A stretch of 34,186 nucleotides of DNA from JBARRO01 sp049644265 (GTDB taxonomy: Bacteria > Bacteroidota > Ignavibacteria > UBA10030): contig JBARRO010000102.1 in the NCBI GenBank assembly GCA_049644265.1, positions 1 through 34,186 of the forward strand, in the 5' to 3' direction. Below are positions 30,942-34,186 of the stretch, one piece after another. Below the pieces are notes generated by a model. The model was not told the origin of the DNA, ran no database searches, and worked only from the letters and a program-made list of their open reading frames with translations. Positions within the stretch are counted from its first letter, which is position 1. The number at the start of each line of letters is the position of its first letter. The translations under genes and the position numbers were made by a program.

Positions 30942-33437
30942 ATGAAGGCAGTTGTTATTGTATTATTTGTTGTAGTTGGATTCCCCGCTGTCATGTCAGG
31001 ACAGATCAAGCAGGCTACGGTTGGCTCTCAAACCCACACGGCGGTCAGTGCCGAGCAATGGAAGGCTCTTATACGTCTGCAAAATTCCGGAGCCCGGGCT
31101 GCAGTTGAATGGAACAATGCCAACGGCACACCCGCATTTCTCGCGGGCAAACTGACTTCGCCCGGCTATCTGCAGAGCTTTCCCACCCCGCAGGACGCTG
31201 CCATGTTATACGTCCAGCAGTACCATGACCTGTTCAAGCTCAACACGCCTTCGGCTGAGCTTCTGCCGTTGTCGACGGAACGCGATGAGCTTGGGATGTC
31301 GCATGTGCGACTGCAGCAGTCGGTGCAGGGGTTGAGAATCGTCGGTTCGCAGCTGATTGTCCATTTCACCCCCGACGGCTCGGTCTCATCTGTCAACGGG
31401 AGGTACTATCCTACACCACAGATTTCGACGACCGCGTCGGTAAGCCCTCAACAAGCCCGGATGATCGCTTCGCAGGCCGTCCGCGCAAACGCCTCCACTG
31501 CCGAGCTTGTTGTGTACATCAAGCAGGATGTTCCGGTTCTGGCCTATGAGGTCAGCGCCCCCACTCCTGTAGCGCCCAAACAGAGAGTGACCGTTGATGC
31601 AATGAACGGATCCATTCTGGATAAAGATGACGGAATCCGGTACGACGGTCCATTCACCGGTTCCGGACCCGGGGTTTTGGGGACCAACAGGTCTCTCAAT
31701 ATCTATCAGCTTGGCAGCACATACTATCTTGTCGATGCCACAAAGGCAATGTATGTTGCTCCTGCCGACAGCCTGAAGGGAGTGGTAGCAACGTACGACG
31801 CGCAGAATGATACGGTCAATACAAATCCGTATACCAGCGCTGCGCTGGTCTCGGATCCAAATGGAGACCGGAATTTCAACGATAACGCACGGTTGGCAGC
31901 TTCGGTTGACGCCCATTTCTTTACCGGCAAAGTCTACGATTATTACAAGACCCACTTCAATCGAAACAGCTGGAACAATGCGGGAGGAAGCCTCCTGAAT
32001 GTGGTGCACTACCTCAGCAAGTATAACAACGCTTTCTGGAACGGCACGCTGATGACCTACGGCGACGGGGACGGAGTCCAGTTCACCAACCTCGCCGGGA
32101 GCTTTGATGTGATCGTGCACGAAATCACTCACGGCGTCACAGAGGCGACAGCGAACCTGGAATACCGCGGGCAGAGCGGAGCACTCAACGAATCCTACTC
32201 GGATGTCATGGCGTGCATGGCGGATTCCGGCAACTGGAGAATCGGAGAAGATATCTACACGCCGTCCATCGCGGGCGACGCGTTACGCGACATGTCGAAT
32301 CCTCACCAGGGGGGCGCAAACCTGAACAGCCCCGGATGGCAGCCCGCACTCATGAGTGAGTATCTGTACTGGCCCTACACGAATGAGTATGATCAAGGCG
32401 GTGTCCACACCAACAGCGGCATTCCCAATTATGCCGCGTACCTCGTGTCGAACACCATTGGGCACGCGAAAACTGAACAGCTCTACTATCGGACGCTGAC
32501 GCATTATTTGACTCCCAAGTCCGTGTTCATCGACGCACGGCTCCTCACGCTCCAGTCTGCAGCCGATTTGTATCCGGGTAATACCACGGTGTCCAACGCC
32601 GTCGCCCTGGCGTTTGACAGCGTCGGCATCGTATCAAACCTGCCGAGGACTGATGAGCTGTCATACGATGACGGGTCGGCGGCCAGTGGAGTGTACGAAG
32701 ACCAGGCCAATTGGGGGCTTGTCAATCGATTCACCGCACCGGGATCCGGACAACTCATGACCGTCGAGTTCCTGTATACCGGAGAACACAACAGCGGAGG
32801 GAACGGCTCATTTGTGTTGAAAGTCTTCTCCGACAACGCCGGACAACCAGGCACCAACATTTTCACGAGTTCCCCCATCACGCCAAGCGGCAACCAGGCA
32901 GGATATTGGTTCAACGGAAATGTCTCTGCATTGAATATCCACGTCAGCGGCGACTTCTACGCGGGACTTTTCTACGATGGTACAAACCAGCCGATGGTTG
33001 GCGGCGACGCGGCACCCAACAACCGGGCCTGGGAGTGGGATGTTGTGCAGGGCAAATGGATCAATCTGAACTCCGGTTCGTATTTCCCGGTCACTCTGTT
33101 TATCCGGGCGATCGTGAACACACCCACAGCGGTCCACGAGCTAAGCGGCGGAGTACCGAAGGAGTTTTCCCTGGTCCAGAATTTCCCCAACCCCTTCAAT
33201 CCTTCCACGAAAATCCAATATGGGTTGGCGCGGGAGGAGCAGGTAGTATTGAATGTCTATGATGCTCTCGGAAGGGAAGTGGCGGAGCTGGTCAACACGC
33301 GGCAGCCGTCGGGAACCTACACCGTCGACTGGAAAGGAGTAGACAACCGGGGAACTCCGGTTTCAAGCGGGACGTATTTCTACAGACTTCAGACAAGCGA
33401 GCGCACGTTGGTGCGGAAGATGCTTTTACTGCGGTGA
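30942..33437 (+). CDS. Secreted M4 (thermolysin-family) metallopeptidase with T9SS sorting domain
   Basis: An 831-residue secreted protease. The domains in order are a signal peptide (1-21), an FTP/PepSY-type propeptide (about 45-220) and the M4 catalytic domain (about 250-570). A beta-rich domain (about 575-725) and a C-terminal type IX secretion sorting domain (about 740-831; NFPNPFNPSTKIQYGL to the end) follow. Zinc ligands are H393 and H397 in VHEITHGVT, with E417 in GALNESYSD; the catalytic histidine is H489 in GGVHTNSG. It should degrade proteins outside the cell after propeptide removal. The ATG at 30942 has AGAGAGG upstream. It follows the putative emfourin-like inhibitor gene and ends before a strong terminator. 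Confidence 0.95.
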   Translation: MKAVVIVLFVVVGFPAVMSGQIKQATVGSQTHTAVSAEQWKALIRLQNSGARAAVEWNNANGTPAFLAGKLTSPGYLQSFPTPQDAAMLYVQQYHDLFKLNTPSAELLPLSTERDELGMSHVRLQQSVQGLRIVGSQLIVHFTPDGSVSSVNGRYYPTPQISTTASVSPQQARMIASQAVRANASTAELVVYIKQDVPVLAYEVSAPTPVAPKQRVTVDAMNGSILDKDDGIRYDGPFTGSGPGVLGTNRSLNIYQLGSTYYLVDATKAMYVAPADSLKGVVATYDAQNDTVNTNPYTSAALVSDPNGDRNFNDNARLAASVDAHFFTGKVYDYYKTHFNRNSWNNAGGSLLNVVHYLSKYNNAFWNGTLMTYGDGDGVQFTNLAGSFDVIVHEITHGVTEATANLEYRGQSGALNESYSDVMACMADSGNWRIGEDIYTPSIAGDALRDMSNPHQGGANLNSPGWQPALMSEYLYWPYTNEYDQGGVHTNSGIPNYAAYLVSNTIGHAKTEQLYYRTLTHYLTPKSVFIDARLLTLQSAADLYPGNTTVSNAVALAFDSVGIVSNLPRTDELSYDDGSAASGVYEDQANWGLVNRFTAPGSGQLMTVEFLYTGEHNSGGNGSFVLKVFSDNAGQPGTNIFTSSPITPSGNQAGYWFNGNVSALNIHVSGDFYAGLFYDGTNQPMVGGDAAPNNRAWEWDVVQGKWINLNSGSYFPVTLFIRAIVNTPTAVHELSGGVPKEFSLVQNFPNPFNPSTKIQYGLAREEQVVLNVYDALGREVAELVNTRQPSGTYTVDWKGVDNRGTPVSSGTYFYRLQTSERTLVRKMLLLR

Positions 33438-33484
33438 ATACAAGGGAGTCTCGGTATATCGGACCAGTCAGAGTCTTAAACAAG

Positions 33485-33516
33485 AACGCCCGGGTGATGA
33501 GCCTGGGCGTTTTCAT
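33485..33516. terminator. Terminator between convergent M4 protease and VOC genes
   Basis: AACGCCCGGG (33485-33494) pairs with CCTGGGCGTT (33502-33511), with one G-T pair, around a 7-nt loop, running into TTTTCATTCTT on the plus strand. On the minus strand the stem ends GGGCGTTCTTGTTT, so it may work both ways. Confidence 0.85.
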
Positions 33517-33539
33517 TCTTATCGTGGTAAGCGGCTAGT

Positions 33540-33938
33540 TTAAGCCGGGCGTGGCGAAGATATCGAGAATCTATACCCATCCGGATCACGAAATCGGAAC
33601 GCACGTGAACCCCACGGCATGTCGGCGGGTTCTGAATCGAGAGTGCCTCCGTGTTTCTTGATACGGCCTGCAATCGCGTCGATGCTTTGATCGGTTATGA
33701 TGCGAAGCGAAAAACCCTCGCCTTTGACGCGTTCCCATCCCTTGGCACCGTCGTCCTGGTTGATCGAAATCGAAACGTCTCCTGCCTTCATCGTCACTCC
33801 CTGCAGTTTACCTTCGCGCTCGAACTTCCGGTCAACGGCAAAACCCAGCACATCTTGATAGTACGTAATACTTTTCTGAAGATCCTTAACAGTCAGTGAA
33901 ATGCCAAGGGAACGTCCAATCAACAATTCTGAATTCAT
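33540..33938 (-). CDS. VOC-superfamily (glyoxalase/bleomycin resistance-like) protein
   Basis: A 132-residue single VOC domain. It begins with ISLTVKDLQKSITYYQDVLG, the typical first beta-alpha unit, passes through MKAGDVSISINQDDG, IDAIAGRIKKHGGTLDSEPA and ends AFRFRDPDGYRFSISSP. VOC proteins bind a metal or small ligand and include glyoxalases, dioxygenases and antibiotic-binding proteins. The usual first histidine is replaced by serine (ISLTV), so metal catalysis is doubtful. The ATG at 33938 has a ribosome site AGAGGAG (33943-33949). It converges on the M4 protease gene and has a dyad-rich region upstream. Confidence 0.9.
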   Translation of the reverse strand: MNSELLIGRSLGISLTVKDLQKSITYYQDVLGFAVDRKFEREGKLQGVTMKAGDVSISINQDDGAKGWERVKGEGFSLRIITDQSIDAIAGRIKKHGGTLDSEPADMPWGSRAFRFRDPDGYRFSISSPRPA

Positions 33939-33975
33939 CCAAGCTCCTCTATAATTTTCCGTTCTTTCTGTTTGT

Positions 33976-34006
33976 AATAACTCTGCATCAAGTTATTCAA
34001 TTGAAT
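33976..34006. promoter_or_regulatory. Overlapping dyads upstream of the VOC gene (operator candidate)
   Basis: AATAACT (33976-33982) and AGTTATT (33991-33997) form a perfect 7-bp inverted repeat with an 8-bp spacer. It overlaps the 12-bp palindrome ATTCAATTGAAT at 33995-34006. Both lie about 40-70 bp before the VOC ATG, where a repressor or activator could bind. Confidence 0.4.
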
Positions 34007-34107
34007 GAAGAACTTCAACCTCATCGCTACTCCACGCACACCTCAATCCGATTCACCGCATCGTGAAGTTCGCTGGATACCAAGGGCGAAGAGAAGGAAT
34101 TGAGAAC

Positions 34108-34128
34108 CCCGCACGTTCTTTGTGCGGG
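34108..34128. other. Short hairpin
   Basis: CCCGCAC (34108-34114) pairs with GTGCGGG (34122-34128) around 7 nt. It has no T-run and sits 17 bp left of a better terminator; it may be a second part of that terminator region. No gene is seen from 33939 to the window end. Confidence 0.4.
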
Positions 34129-34138
34129 ACACCCCCCA

Positions 34139-34170
34139 AAAAACAAAGCTCAGGACAAGTCCTGAGCTTT
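34139..34170 (-). terminator. Rho-independent terminator for a leftward gene beyond the window
   Basis: AAAGCTCAGGA (34145-34155) pairs perfectly with TCCTGAGCTTT (34160-34170) over a 4-nt loop. On the minus strand it runs into TTTGTTTTTT, so it should end a minus-strand gene to the right of the window. Its outer stem AAAGCTC resembles that of the terminator at 30251. Confidence 0.75.
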
Positions 34171-34186
34171 CCTTGGCTTTCGTCGG

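Noticed and set aside
34030..34105. Short minus-strand frame ending in NRIEVCVE near the right edge
   Set aside because: It has no start codon of its own and would run back through two hairpins, one of which is a good terminator; too short to support as a gene.

Overview
The window reads as a chromosomal segment of a member of the Bacteroidota/Ignavibacteriota (FCB) group. The strongest pointer is the last large gene: a secreted M4 metallopeptidase ending in a type IX secretion (Por) sorting domain with the NFPNPFNPST motif typical of Ignavibacteria and relatives. A DUF4153 protein, small cysteine-rich GT9 enzymes and promoter-like sites of the form TTGAnn-N17-TAnn(T)TTG fit this. No rRNA, tRNA, CRISPR array, phage gene or transposase gene was seen.

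Layout. (1) 1-6767, minus strand: a tight run of six genes (GT2, GT9, GT39, GT4, SAM methyltransferase, GT4 cut by the window edge), probably one operon for a surface polysaccharide or glycolipid. (2) 6947-10153, plus: rsmA, mgtE and a PAP2 phosphatase. (3) 10358-15337, plus: a small conserved protein with a membrane SpoIIE-type phosphatase, then aroQ, a HAD hydrolase overlapping acpS, and a MerR-type regulator. (4) 15409-17082, minus: ettA. It diverges from a secreted Sel1-repeat protein (17227-18771, plus), which converges on an EamA transporter. (5) 18854-26808, minus: in transcription order an ECF sigma factor, a small two-helix membrane protein, a metallophosphoesterase, an HtrA-like protease, then (after a terminator-like hairpin) an MsbA-like ABC exporter, an M1 peptidase and the EamA transporter. 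This looks like an envelope or stress cluster. (6) 27032-27940, minus: a DUF72 protein, diverging from a DUF4153 membrane protein. (7) 30494-33437, plus: a lipoprotein resembling the M4-protease inhibitor emfourin, directly followed by a secreted M4 protease. (8) 33540-33938, minus: a VOC-family protein.

The least ordinary material is between genes. At least six intergenic regions carry short degenerate repeats phased at exactly seven bases, with a different core in each region (TCAG/CTGA, TTCAC, AGTT, ACGGTT, GAA, ACT). Most lie right against start or stop codons. Two further intergenic regions carry nonamer-phased inverted repeats built on TTyGTG. One of these is enclosed in a 157-bp MITE-like element with CTAG ends, which appears to have inserted exactly at a TAG|ATG gene junction. 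The other highlight is the putative inhibitor-protease pair.
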